A program made the position numbers and the translations under genes. The notes under the pieces were generated by a model that worked only from the letters and a program-made list of their open reading frames with translations, did no database searches and was not told the origin of the DNA. Below are positions 39,233-52,130 of a stretch of DNA of 64,000 nucleotides, piece after piece. How positions within the stretch are numbered: position 1 is the stretch's first letter; every line of letters begins with the position of its first letter. Source of the DNA: Dirofilaria immitis (taxonomy: Eukaryota; Nematoda; Chromadorea; Rhabditida; Onchocercidae); the NCBI GenBank assembly GCA_024305405.1, contig JAKNDB010000087.1, positions 8,186,501 through 8,250,500 on the forward strand. Reading direction: 5' to 3'.

Positions 39233-40359
39233 TTATTCATACGAGTTTCCTAAGAGAAATTATTTTAAGAAATTTTAATTCCCCTTTTGTAAATCAATAG
39301 ATTAATAAATATTTTCAAAAGATTTTACTTTTTAGCTATTTTCATTTCGCATATTTCAAACATTTTCAAAATCGATTCTAAAATAATTTATGGAAATTTA
39401 CATTATTTCCTCAATTAGTTTCCTTTTCTTATTATGAAAATACCGCTGCCGTTGCATAATTCTACTCCAACGTACCTAAACGACAGTCGGATTATAATTG
39501 CAAATCAAAGGACAGGTGTATATAGGTATTCAATTGAAGATATATATAATAACGATAAATTATATATTCAATATATCTGATCGATTTCTTTTAACTTTCA
39601 GATGTTCCTTCACATCATAAAATTGTTAGTTTCTCACATCTTTTATGCGTCGGATGATTATTTCTATTATTCCATTAAAATTCGCACCATATATATAATT
39701 TTAATGCGACTGATAAGGATAGATCATCCGCACATCTTAGCGTGATATGTTAAGAGTCCCACCTAGTGATATTATATAATATCGATAATTGATAGGACAA
39801 ATTTCCGTATTGTCCATTTTGTTACTTAAATAAAAACGATATTGTGAATATGACTCAGTTAAGCAGTATCATACTATTTTAATAATGATCAACACTTGGA
39901 AAAAAGATAAAAATAAAAACAAATATCGCATAGCAAGTTTTGATGCATTACGGTTGTAGTATGCGACAACAAATTTCATAAAAAAAAGAAAAAACCACCA
40001 ACTAATCAGAAGATTATGAAGATATTATAATTCTAAGGTATTCCAAATTATGGGATAAAATCTGCTGGTTTACTTTTCAAGTTAAGTACAATTCATGGAA
40101 TAAATTAGACAACGTAAAAAAATCTAAATTAGTTTCAGGCCGCCCATCTTCAAAGTCTTATCTATGTACTGTGGCAAATAATTCTCCGAAATTTTGAATA
40201 TGGGATATACTAGTTCCACTAAGTTTGACCTGCTTTGACCTGCATATTAGTCTAACCAATGATTATCTTTGCAATTCGATCCTCTTCAAATGGAAAATGT
40301 TTGGTACTAAAGCTTCACTTATTTATTCATTTCTAATATTGTCCATGACATCAAGTAAT
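39233..40359. other. Convergent intergenic region (DB gene / NSUN4)
   Basis: Holds the 3' ends of two convergent genes. AATAAA at 39304-39309 (+) serves the DB gene, and its reverse complement TTTATT at 40322-40327 serves NSUN4. Nothing else recognised. Confidence 0.55.
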
Positions 40360-43343
40360 CTACTGGATCCTCTGTAACTTACACACATACATTGGACCGC
40401 AGTTAGAAGGCAAAAAGGAAGTATAAGGAAACCTCTGCGAGGTTTATCACTGAATCGATATATTTTTTAAAATTTGATACCATTTGTGATAACGACAACT
40501 CCACTACCTGTAATGACAAACTCAATAATTTCTCGACTAATCTTTCATTATTTTTCATTCGGAATTGATAAAAAAGATGGCAATTCCTTGACATTTATAA
40601 ATATTTTACTTTTATTCCGAAATGTTCATCTGCTATTGCTACGGCATTTTCAACAACGCCATCATTTTGCACAGGAGATAGGGCACATGTTGAATAGACA
40701 ATAGAGCCACCAACTCGAGCGGATCGTAAAGCATTACTGAAAAAAAATCGCTAAAAATCATACAGCCATATCATTACAGACCATCTGATTGTTATGATGG
40801 GTTGTAATGATAAAATAGCATATCTGAGTATCCATATGCAAGACCATTGTTAAAATGAGTAAAATTTCAAGCGTCAAACTGCATAATATAATTTATCTAA
40901 TATTAAGCCGCATATGTACAAGCGTTAACATCCGTCCAACATTCGTAGTGAAACTTCCCAGAGTTTATTTTGCTATGATTTGACAAATTTAGTAACTATC
41001 AACCCCGTACAATAATGCAGCAGCTAAACTGGCTTGCTAAATGTGCTGAAAAAATCATTCCAAATTGATACAAAAGCACAACAGCACAGCTACTTTAGGA
41101 TAACTTCAAACTTACACAAGCATACGTGTTTGTACATCAGGTAAATTCAAACGTTGCTCAGTAAGCTGCATGGAATATAAATTACCATCATCTCTGTTCA
41201 CCGAAAGACGATCCGAAGTACAAGGTACATCTACCAGAACCTTAAAACATATGCAATACCATATTAATTTTCAATCAAATAACAGATACTTTACGTACCT
41301 TAGCATTGTATTACAGAAAAAAGGGTTAACGAATTCAATAGAAAAAAATAAGTTGAATATTCCTTATAAAAACATTAATGTAATGATTTAATGCTATGGT
41401 TTAATATAATAAAATGCAATGACAAATATCCGTCAGTCCTTACTCTATCGTAAACACTGTATTCATCCCAATTCTCCAGTACTGATGCATCTTTCCTCTT
41501 TAGTATTATCTGATCAGCAACTTCTGAATTTACCGGTATATATTGTCCCAAGGCTCGGTGCAATTGACCCAAGCGACTTTGTTTATTATCATTGCACGTC
41601 AACTTTGCTTTAAAAGAATATATATAAGCAAAAATATTAAAAACAGCATTTAATTTATCAAAAACCTCGAAAAATTACACATTATCTTCAAGTTAATGAA
41701 ATTACTGAAAAAATTCCGGAACTTTCAATATATATAATATAAGGATAACGAGATACATATTTCCGAGAAGAATGAAAATTCAATTTGAATTAAAAAAACT
41801 GAATAAAGCAAAATAACTAACCCATCAAATTACTCTGTACAATTAGCAAGCTTTTTCCACCTGGTGCAGCACACATATCTAAAATATTTGACTCTTCGGT
41901 TAAACCCAAAGCCAGCACAGGTGCAACTGAGCCACCATCAAGAAGCCACCAGCCTGAAACAGATATTACATAAAGTCTCTACATATATTTATTTATATAG
42001 ACATGTGCCCAAACAGAAATAAATACAAAGCTCACAGAAGAACCTCAATAAAAGATGTTAAAAATTTCATATATTATATTGAAATCCCACCTGGAGTCCC
42101 AACTTCATCTTTGGGAGGAGATGGATAGTCAGATAAATCGCCTTTTGGAAAAGAATATATTGCCAATTCAGTTGGATACATCAATCTATGGTTTTTTCGG
42201 CAATTCAGCGTACTGTCCTTCGAAACCAGTGATGCTCAAATATATTAGATTATTTTAAATTAAATTTACGAATAAATTTTGATAATAAAATATAAAATAT
42301 TCATGCAACATTTAGTATTTAGATATAAGAATTAGTTTCACATGGCCAATTACTATACTGAAATATTCAGAAGTAAAATTTAGTAAGAAAATATTCAAGC
42401 ATAAAATCAAGTAAATGTCGAAATAATATTTAAAAAAAACACAATGATAATTAAAAAGATCTTACTTAATCTTTTGATATTTACACTATTCGATAATTGA
42501 GCTTTTAAACGTGCGCGTTCTTCTAATGAGGCAATTTCACCAGACTGTCGAAATTGTCCCAGTCCTCCTTCACCGCGCATGTATATAGAATCCAATTCAT
42601 TTTCAATCTTTATTTAAATGAAAATTTAACTCCTTCAACAATAAATATTTCAGTAAAAAATTTAATAAACAATAGATACTTCAAAGTGAAATAATTGCAA
42701 AATTTGCTTTATATGATTTATAAAATTTGAAAGTTTTGAACAGAATAAATTTAAAATTCCACAAGCAAACCTTTTGTGCAATTATCAAATTCTCATCCTT
42801 CAATATATCGTATGACGGTGCCGGTTTTCCGTATTCCGTAAGTGTGTTATTCATTTCGGTAACTTGTTGCTGGACTTTCTCGAGGATATTAAATGCACCG
42901 AGATCTTTTAACAGTGCCTCATTTTCCTTTCGATTTCTACAAAAACAAAAGTAAGAAAGAAACTGCATGAAACTCGAATTCTTATATTTTATTCTTATTA
43001 TCTTATATTTTATTCATTGAAAGAAGTATTCGTCATTTGAATAAACTTCAAAAATCTTCAATTCTTTCAAAAAATTGCAATTAATTTACCTCGCAAATTT
43101 ATTCAATACAGCGAAATATTTATTTGGCGTAAGTAATCCTAGACGTATTGATGGCCATTGTTTATCATAAACTGGCCCATAATAAAAATCAAAATTATCC
43201 AAAGCAACCATCGTTGGCGTTTTTAATGGTCGTACTTTCGCACACTTTTCTTTGAACATTCTTGAAGCAAATCGTCTTTTCGACGTCATCTTTGCTGATA
43301 TGCATAATGGTGACGTTACGTCAACGATCCGTTTACCAATCAT
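40360..43343 (-). CDS. nsun-4: NSUN4-type mitochondrial rRNA (cytosine-5) methyltransferase, last exon frame broken
   Basis: SAM-dependent m5C methyltransferase of the mitochondrial small-subunit rRNA, also needed for mitoribosome assembly in animals. Exons, 5' to 3': 43343-43090, 42936-42771, 42607-42466, 42234-42091, 41953-41822, 41607-41444, 41240-41116, 40736-40610, 40507-40360, all joining in phase; about 467 residues (human NSUN4 384). The Arg/Lys-rich N-terminus fits a mitochondrial presequence. Signatures: ALDNFDFYYGPVYDKQWPS, SAM motif LDMCAAPGGKS, catalytic-site LVDVPCTSDR with the motif IV Cys, GGSIVYSTCALSP with the motif VI Cys, and GPMYVCKLQR at the C-terminus. The last exon is 148 nt and needs two added bases, one in the T6 at 40463-40468 and one in the A5 at 40412-40416; with both it is 150 nt and reaches the family end. 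AAAG or TTTGAG acceptors before 42607, 42234 and 41607 are unusual. TTTCAG precedes the start by about 8 nt (trans-splicing likely). Confidence 0.9.
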
Positions 43344-44735
43344 AATATAGCACGTTCCTGAAAATGATAATAAACTCATTTTTAGTAAACAAGTTGTATT
43401 TTCTGGAAAGAAAAGCATTTTCAAACGAACAAAAAATAGTCTCAGTACATTAAAAACTCTTGAACTTTTACCAAAATTCATTAAACATCTCGAAATTTCA
43501 TAAAAAATTTTTCGAATCTGTGACGATATCGAGAACTCTTGCATATCGTTCCGAAACTTCACGAAAAACTTTAAAATTAATAATAAATTTTATGAAATAA
43601 TGTTAACTGTCGAGGAATTCCGATACATCAAAAAAAGGCAGCTCTTCAACATTATTTTATACTTCCTGTCCTCATTTCCGAGAAATTTATTAGTAACATT
43701 TGGAAAGTATTTATTGTATTCCTTTGTCCGATATTGATTGGTTGATCAAATGATTACGTATAAAGTTTAATTTATTATTCAATCAATGAAATAACAAAAT
43801 AAGAAAATAAAAAAATAATATAACAAAAATTTTTATTTAATCATTTTCCTGAACAAATTTCTGGAAACTTTTCAAATGTTTTTTCGACCATTTTTATTTA
43901 ATGCGATCGTTGAATTTCGTCAGCTTTCTACCATCTATCAAGGGACAAAGAAATTACAAAGAAAAAGTCAATTTTAGGCTAGCCGCAAACTAGAAAGAAG
44001 AAATATGGGTACGAAAGCAGGAATAAAAACCGGTTTTCATACCTAAAGCCCGATAAGTATTCCACGGTTAATGAAAATTCTGTCGATTACGCAGTGGTTG
44101 GGTAACTACATTGAAAAGGTAGTGTTGTTTTCTTTATATACGGAAATTTGTGTCTTTTGTAGTTATATCATACGTAATTTACTGAAAATATTGTCTAGGT
44201 AAAATTCAACGGGAATTCTTGCATATTACGATCACGTAACAAGTTTCGATAGCTCAACACATATAATTTATCAAAATGATTTCAGTTTTCATTTAAATGA
44301 ACAGCGCAATGAAATAGGTTGAAATTTACGTTTTTAATGTAATGTATAAATTTCCCGAGTTATTTGCATGTCGCCTAACTAAGTATTAATGAATATATAA
44401 ATTAATCTAATATATATATGTAAATACTGAATTTTTACATTGGCCTTTCATGTTTCCTGTTGTTGTTGTCACTAGAAGTTATCATCAGTGATTAATAAAC
44501 GTTTCTGGAATGATATTTACGGAATCACGTGTTCATATTACATTTTTAGAACATTCATGATATATATATCTTAAGTCATGACATGGAAACTTATTACGAA
44601 AATTATTCAAATTTTGAATTCAGTTTTATAAGTTTTGCAAATTACATATTCTTTTTAAGCGATTATATGGCACTCTGTTAAATCAAACAACAATACTTGA
44701 AGAAAAATACTTGAAGAAGAGCAAAATTTCTTACG
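43344..44735. promoter_or_regulatory. Divergent intergenic region between NSUN4 and the E2 gene
   Basis: About 1.4 kb between two divergently transcribed genes, expected to hold both promoters. The reverse-strand TTTCAG acceptor for NSUN4 lies at about 43351-43358. A reading frame on the minus strand extends upstream to 43562, but its residues do not look like the family and the acceptor argues for the start at 43343. No TATA-type signal stands out from the AT-rich background. Confidence 0.45.
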
Positions 44736-47356
44736 ATGACCTCAAATCTATCGCAATATAACCTGAAAAGTACTGGTAAGAAACTTTTTTTTCTTTTTTT
44801 TGAAAAGGTTTTAAAAATGATTTTATTCTACAAATTAAATAGGCAAATCTATCGCAATGTAATCTGAAAAGTAAATTACATATCCTTTTACGGAATATGT
44901 CCATTATTCAACAAAATTTGCGAAAGAAGCGTAAAATTAAACAAAAACGAAACTTATTAATAAACGAATTGCTTTTGATGACAGCTGCTTAAATATAAAT
45001 GATGATAAATACTTCGATTTGAGATTTACATGAAATTTCTGAAGTAAAATATCTGTAAACTTGTTGTTCTACATTACTAATAAATTACATTGGTCATTTA
45101 TTAGTTCTTTTAAGCATTTATTTGTCCTTGTACAACAAATCCGCAAATGAGTGACGACTAATACTGCATTAATTTGAAAATTAATTAAGATTAAATTAGT
45201 AAATAAGCAATAAATAACCTTATTGTAATTCAAATCAGAAAATAAGTCTCATAGTTTCTGAGATTTTGACTCATTATATTGTAATTGTTTGGGAAGTTAC
45301 CATATTTTTGTTTGAAATTTTCTGAAAAGAGTATATTGTTGCAGGTGTTAAAAGATTAATGAAAGAAGCCGCCGAATTACGCAATCCAACAGATATGTAC
45401 TATGCCCAACCACTCGAAGTAAGTATATAATGAAATAGTTTTGGAGACTTTATATTTGTCTTTCGATTATTCAAGTATAGTTTGAACTAAGGTAATTGTA
45501 ATATCAGCGGTGTTCCCAGAGTAACTAGGCCAAGTAATTTAGTATTTTGTGCTCACTCGGTGTATGATATTTCCTGTGAAGTATTGTAAATTCATATCTG
45601 CGATAAACCGAAAATAATCGTGTTATTTCATCTATCATTTCCAGATTTTTATAACAAAGTGAAAAAATTAATTTTAGGATAATCTATTTGAGTGGATTTT
45701 AGGATAATCTATTTGAGTGGCATTTTACTGTTCGTGGACCAAAGGATACGGATTTTGAGGGTGGTGTTTATCATGGACGAATACTTTTGCCAGCGGATTA
45801 TCCAATGAAACCACCGAGTGTTATATTGCTTACAGTAAATTTTTGAGTTCCGATTTACCGAGTCATTTGTAGAATGTGGTGTTCAATTTTTTGAAATCTA
45901 TTGTTTTGATTATCGGTGTTTCTGGCAAAGAGATTTCGTCCTCCACATATTGAGAAATATTTTTTCTGGGAAAAATATACTGAAAAAAGCATGCGATATT
46001 TGTGGCAAGCTTCACGCTTTCTTTGAACTTTTACAAAAATTTATTTGTAGCCAAATGGTCGCTTCCGGCTAAATCAGAAGATATGTCTTAGCATATCAGG
46101 TCATCATCCCGAATCGTGGCAACCGTCATGGTCTAGTAACTGTTTCATGTCATTTCATATCAGCATTTGTTGAACACATATAACACACACATATAGATAT
46201 TAAAATGCTAAACAATGGTACTTTTAATCTTTCATGACAAGCTTTAAATGTTATAGACATTTTGTAATTTTTATGGAATTTCAGTTCGCACCGCACTTTT
46301 GGCTATTATTGGTTTTATGCCGACACATGCAGCTGGTGCACTAGGCTCATTGGAATACCCACCAGAAGAACGTCGAAAACTTGCTAAAATGTAAAGATTT
46401 TTTCTGTTTATTTTGTGAAATTTTTTTATTTGGAAATGGAAGGAGAAATTCTTGACATATCTGTTTGATACATTTTATCTCATTTGATTTTGCTGATAGA
46501 TAGCCAAGATTTTAAAGTGGCATAAGTTGATGCATTTTCACGAATTCTAGGAGTCATGATTGGGTTTGTAAAGAATGTGGTCTGTGTATGCGAAATGTAT
46601 TACCAGGTGAAACAGTGAATGATAAGAACGCAGATCTTATGGAAGCGCGCCGTCTGGCTACGCAGATTTCAATTAAAGTAACAAATATTTTAGGAACACT
46701 GAAACATTAAACAATTTCTATTAATTCTTATGTGAAATTCTTATATAGAAGCAATACAAAAGAATTGTTTCTGTGCTACTAAAGATTTATATATTATTCT
46801 CTTTATTGATTTTAGAAATTGTAATCACTGATAGCTTAACGAACGTGTAAATTTGAAGAATATTAGTTCTACTGGCTTTGTGAATTTCTTTTTGGTAACT
46901 AAATTCATATCCATTTATAAGTTACTTTTACATATCTGATTATTAGATGCTACACCGAATGATTTTAGCATAATTGCTATGCTTTTCTTAATTTTGTTTT
47001 CAATTTGTCGAGATGCATTGAAGTTAAATAGCATTCGAAGGCATTTCTTGCAGGGTCAGAAGGAAGTAGAAGAACGAGAAGCAATGGATCATCAAAATTT
47101 ATTCGTCACAGGTGATATGTCGCAGAGAAATGATATTGTCACTGACGGTTCCGCTGTTACGCCTGAAACTTTATGTCATAGGCGGCCATTGTCTCAATTA
47201 CGCAGAACATCAATTACTTTCGCCCGTAACGATGATTTAGAGTTTGCGTCACGTGGCTATTCTTGGGAATTAATTTTTATCTGGTTTTTTTCTGTTATTA
47301 TTATAGGCTTAATTTTAAGAAGAATGTTTTTTGTACAAAATGGCGCGATAGTTTAA
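44736..47356 (+). CDS. ubc-26: Tail-anchored ubiquitin-conjugating enzyme E2 (UBE2J1/UBC-26 type)
   Basis: ER-membrane E2 that takes ubiquitin from E1 for ER-associated degradation. Exons: 44736-44775, 45345-45418, 45703-45834, 46051-46135, 46285-46390, 46551-46677, 47054-47356. All have GT/AG and matching phases; total 288 residues, with no frame problem. Landmarks: KRLMKEAAELRNPTD near residue 16, FTVRGPKDTDFEGGVYHG, YPMKPPSV, then NQKICLSISGHHPESWQPSW with the predicted active-site Cys of ICLS in the UBE2J-style context lacking the usual HPN, GFMPTHAAGALGSLEYPPE, and a Cys pair in CKECGLC. The C-terminus has one hydrophobic segment of about 20 residues (LIFIWFFSVIIIGLILRR) close to the end, fitting a tail anchor. 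A perfect 25 bp duplication at 45671-45720 doubles the acceptor of exon 3; only the second copy keeps the frame. UBE2J2 types are less likely because of the length and context. Gene symbol by similarity. Confidence 0.95.
44844..44873 (+). repeat. Diverged copy of E2 exon 1 sequence inside intron 1
   Basis: 30 bp matching 44743-44772 (most of coding exon 1) at 28 of 30 positions, 101 bp downstream. The two differences are at AATATAACC versus AATGTAATC. The copy lacks the start codon and the GTAAG donor. Confidence 0.85.
45671..45720 (+). repeat. Perfect 25 bp tandem duplication across a splice acceptor
   Basis: Units 45671-45695 and 45696-45720 are identical and each contains TTTTAG plus the first codons of E2 exon 3 (DNLFEW). 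Using the first acceptor gives an in-frame stop (TTA GGA TAA), so productive mRNA needs the second. Confidence 0.97.
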
Positions 47357-49943
47357 TTTATTCAAGGACTGAAAATTAGTCGTTACATCAGTATATAGAG
47401 TCTAGAAAATGTTCTTACCGTTATCTCCTTGTAGCTCTTAATTTCAGTATTAGTATTAGCAAAACTTTATTTTATTTTGCGCTTTGATATCCTTTATAAG
47501 AATATGTATGCTTACAATTATATATATATATATATATATATATAAATATGTCAGAATTGTTGATGATTTATTACTTGATTTGGTGGTAGACAAGACGATC
47601 ACAATGCGCTAGGTCATGATTATTTCTCGTTATTTTGTGTCTATATCGGTTGATTTTTGAGAATTTTCTTCCCAAACATAAAAAATGATATATTTAAGAA
47701 CAAAATTAAAATTAATTGGTAATCAGTCAGCAGTACAAAATCGATGTTAAACAGCTTGGACTGTCGCGTGATTATAAAGTATAATATGTTTTTGCTATTA
47801 GTTTGGCAATTCTGATCTTTATAATTACATAGAAAAACATTTTCTGATGAATTTAAAATATATCTTTTGCTATGCACTGTTTCATAAGATTTTAATTTAA
47901 TTTAGAAATTCATTGCTAACAAGGCTAGAATGATGAGAAATCGTTGAGAAAAAATACTGATACTTAACGGCCTTTTATATAAGAAGAAAAGAGAGAGAAA
48001 GTGCATTTTATAGCCTGTCTAGTGTTTTAGAGCAAATTTTTGTTACACTAACTAATTATGAAACTTGAGAAGGAGGATTTTGCAAAATGATTCGATCTAA
48101 ACGATTAAAAATTTGATAAGTATTTTTCTTTTGATCTGCGAGTACGAGGAAAACAGAGATTTTTAAGCAAAAAAATGGAAAGAAAATCATTATTTTTCTG
48201 CACCCCTTAAATGTTTAAATTATTTTTACTGAAATCATTTTTCGGAATTTCATATTGTCTCCTCCTACAAAGGAAAGAAAGCATTCCTACTGAACATTTC
48301 CACAGACTTGTTTTGGTTTATTGTAATACTGTTGCTGTTTCTAACGAACAAAATAGATGGGATGAGAATTTGATCAATAATTTATAATTGTTTCTCTGCT
48401 TTTTACAATTCAGCAATTCCTATTGTTTCTCATTTTCTTTCGCTTCTCATGGCGATAAATAAAGTCAAGCGCTTAATTACTGACAAAGCATCATTCCAAC
48501 AAAAAATGTAGATGATTTATCTATTCACAAGAATTGTTTCGACCGATCTTTTCTTTTTTCAAAAAGCTTAAAATATTTGTTGATTAAATACAACGAACTC
48601 ATCCCTTCTTTCTCAAAAGAATTTTAAATGAAAAAGTACTTGTTCTTTTATAACATTTCTCGACCAACTAATTTCCGTTTTTTTGCTGTTTTTTATTTTC
48701 TTAATATTCCATCAAAACTGTTTCTCTTTGATTTCTTCATAAGTTGTATTCAAAATTCTTTTAATTCCTTTAATCATTCGATGAAATTAAACATAATAAA
48801 AAAATTATAAATCGATTCAAATTTTTGCAATTTTTTTGCATGTGTAAACCTATCATTTAGCAGTAACAAGTATAAACTGCTTATTACATCAGAAATAATC
48901 CACTTACTAAAAGACTTCATATTATGAGGATTCAGTTCCGAAGTAATTTGATGATTACTGAGGTTGAAATTTGTTAATACTTTTCATTTCAAATTATATT
49001 TTATATCAACTATTACTGTGATGATCACTCTTTCCACTGTATTCCTTGCATTATGGAAAATCTCGAAGAATTCCATCTAATTAATCATTCTGATGTTGAA
49101 AGTCATAGTTTCATTCCATCGAAATTATCACACTTCCTTAAAAATAAAATAGAGCAGAAGAAAATTCTAAAGCAACGAAGACTCACCAGTTTTCTTTTAC
49201 AATTTTGAAACAAGTAATTTTTTTAGTCCGAACTCTATTTAAATTTTTTAAATAACATTTTTAAAATAAAAGAAAGTATTGCTTTATATTTTCCTGAAAA
49301 TTATGAGAACTCAAATTTGTATTCAATCGAAATTTTAAGTTAAATTTAAAATCTATTTAAATCCACATGATTTAGTGAATAAGATGATTGTATACGATAA
49401 AGTTATTGTTACTGCTCAATATCACTATATCTGTTTTCTTTAATTCGGAAATTTACTTCCTTCCTTACCTCAGAAAGCAATGCAAATGCTTCACAATGAT
49501 TACGTAAAAAGTAGGATATTACAATAGGAAATTACTGCAGTCATCACTGAAAAAAAATGCCTACAATGCGAAATCATGAAATTTAAAATTCCCAATTTGA
49601 ACAGAAGAATAAAACAGAAATGTTTTCGTCATTAATAATGTTTATCATTGCTTCAGTTATAAATTCAATGTTTTTATTTGTCATTAGCATATAATTACTG
49701 TGGTAATAACTTCGTGCAGCATAAACAAAAACATATAATATGAATTAAATTCAATAATACCTAATACCATCTAATTCGATTTCAAATCCCATTCAGTCTG
49801 TTCAGTTAAATCCACACTTGATTTTACATAATTTTTTACATCTAAAAAAAACTTCGCTATCATTTCCACTCCAAATATATTATCTTTCAAAGCTTATTAT
49901 CGATATCTTACCTTTGATCAATAATCATTTAATCCAAACTTTC
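47357..49943. other. Convergent intergenic region (E2 / TRMT10A)
   Basis: Holds the 3' untranslated regions of two convergent genes. A TA microsatellite lies at 47519-47544. No additional gene recognised; open frames of 60-80 codons on both strands have no support. Confidence 0.5.
47519..47544. repeat. TA microsatellite
   Basis: About 13 copies of TA in the 3' flank of the E2 gene. Confidence 0.93.
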
Positions 49944-52130
49944 CTAATGGAAATTATCAGTATTTTCAGTTGCATGTCCCTCGATACTACCTTTGTTTTC
50001 CATACTATTATCAAAGATGCCTTTTCTTCTCGGAATCACATCAAGAAATGACTTCTTCCATGACTGATTTTCTGTGTAGCGTAATAAAATTTCGAAGACC
50101 TGATTGACTGTCAGTACCTGATACAAGCAATGGTACAATAACATCCATATATATCAAATATTTAAGGAATTTAAAACTTCTTTTTATGAATAAATAGAAT
50201 TTCCTACCAGCCAAAAATAGTTTTCTTATTTTAACCTAAAATTTTTCGCAAGAAAATTAGTATTAGTGTTGCATAGCAATTTATGTTACAAATTCTCTTT
50301 AGGAGACTTCGACTGTTTAGCGAAATGCGTGTTTTAATTACACCGCAACTGCATACCGAATAAAACATCGAATGACATCAGCTGCTTTTCTATTATTTAT
50401 TTATTTCATTAGATGGAACTATATCTAATGATATTGATTGCTCGAGTTTTGTTAGCTAGCATCAATAATTGAAGTTCTTAAAAGCATCAGGTATTCCTTC
50501 AACATAAAGATACGAGATGAAATTATATAAATTATTAAAAAGGAGATATGATCAGAAAGTATTTCTATGATAGATTTATAGAAAGGTAAACAATGAAATT
50601 TTATTACCTTTCTTGTTTGCAACATAATATATTCAGCAATAGGTAATCGAGCATGCGCGTATCCTTTTTCTTTTGCTAATTTTAAGCAATGTCCTTTGAG
50701 GGAATTGTGATCTAGCAAACCACCAATAACATATCTAAATATTCTTCCATTTCACAATAGTGAGAAATTAAAAGAAGCAGAACTTCAAATTTTGTTGAGA
50801 ACAAAAAGCTAATCAAGAAATATCAAAAACAAATTAATATCCAAACTTTCTTACTGGTCCGGAGATTTCAATACGGAAGCATTAGAAATGAACTTAACCA
50901 AGTGAAGACCGTTCATTGATACTTCATTATATTCAAGAACAAAGTTATGAGAGTCAGAAATATGTTATCGCATCACAATTCAAAATGAAAAGAGACACAA
51001 ACTTACACTTTTGAAATGTCCAGTGTTTGCAATGAATTTTCCGAATCTGCTGTCAGGTAGACAATTTCACTTCTTTCAAATACTGCATCCAGAGGTTGCT
51101 CTTCGAATACAACATCCCAATGATGATTGTTTGGATTGTCAAAAAATAGCTGAGAACAAAATTTTTCTTCCAAATCAGTAAGAAAGGAACTTTAAAGTTC
51201 ACATAATATTTGTGAAGGATGCCAGCTTAAAATTCGATACATTTAATAATAATAAAAATAACCTTGTTTTGAGTACCAGAAAAGCTGACAATGCTGAACT
51301 GCAAAGGATTTTCGGCCCGGCGATTAACAGCATATGCATGAGCTAATTGAACAAAAAGATGACGAATGTCTTTTGGCCGCATCGCGCATTCAAATTGCAT
51401 ATCAATAGCAACTCGTTGTTTACATTTCGAATCTTCCATTCGACTACAAAAAACGGTGATAAAAATGTTATTAAATCGTTGAATTTCAAAATTTAAACAA
51501 AAAAATCGTATATAAAACAAAACCTAAATTTCTAAATACTGTCAAAAAATATGGAAAATAATTTCTAACTAGAAGTTGCCTTATATGTGTCCGTTTAGGT
51601 TTTACATAACCAGCTTCACGTTGAGCGGCACGTTTTATTTTTTTCTTCATCCTTTCTTTAGCTCGCTTATCCTTCCTGCGGGATAATTTTTCCTGCTCTT
51701 TTCTCAATCTGAGAAAGCAAAATTATAATATCTAACAAACTATGATCAATTAATTAAATGCAACATATACATTCTATACGCATCAAGATAAAACAAATGA
51801 TTCAAAATCACGTGTGATGCACCTATCATCAATATTTAAAATGATCTCAAATTCTACTAGATTCTTTGCTTATTAGTTAAATACTAAATTTTTTGAATAC
51901 TAAACAAAAGTATTTGCGATAAAATTCCAAAATTCCAACTAACCTTCTAATTTGTTTCTTAGATAGACACTTTTCCATACAAGCAACGTCCCCTTCATCA
52001 GAAACATGACCCATATCCATACTATCATTTCCTGCCTTCTCTATCATATCATTTTCATCTGCTTGCAGTTCCTTTATTCTATTAACGATTTCCGATTTGC
52101 CTTCCATTAGTAGCTTTTTGAATCAGCCAT
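49944..52130 (-). CDS. trmt-10: TRMT10A-type tRNA (guanine-9-N1) methyltransferase
   Basis: SPOUT-fold enzyme that methylates G9 of nuclear-encoded tRNAs. Exons 5' to 3': 52107-51944 (from the first in-frame ATG), 51708-51580, 51443-51263, 51149-51007, 50734-50608, 50117-49944, all in phase; 305 residues. A highly basic segment ([15 protein letters not shown]) precedes the SPOUT domain, which shows [62 protein letters not shown] and [13 protein letters not shown]. Oddities: the second exon ends AG|GCAACT, a GC-AG intron, the only donor that keeps phase. An upstream ATG at 52130 reads MADSKSY-stop, but one extra A in the run at 52115-52119 would fuse it to the main frame as MADSKKLLMEG, so 52130 may be the true start; feature bounds include it. 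CTACG (reverse, acceptor GTAG) sits just upstream of 52130. The mitochondrial paralogue TRMT10C is less likely given the nuclear-type layout and lack of a presequence. Confidence 0.93.

Noticed and set aside
42055..42258. Plus-strand open frame and an apparent frameshift in NSUN4 exon 4
   Set aside because: The plus frame is the shadow of NSUN4. On the minus strand the exon reads through in one frame when entered at 42234, so no indel is needed there.
43344..43562. Upstream extension of NSUN4 to an earlier ATG
   Set aside because: A TTTCAG acceptor lies just before the ATG at 43343 and the upstream residues are low-complexity; the shorter start is more likely.
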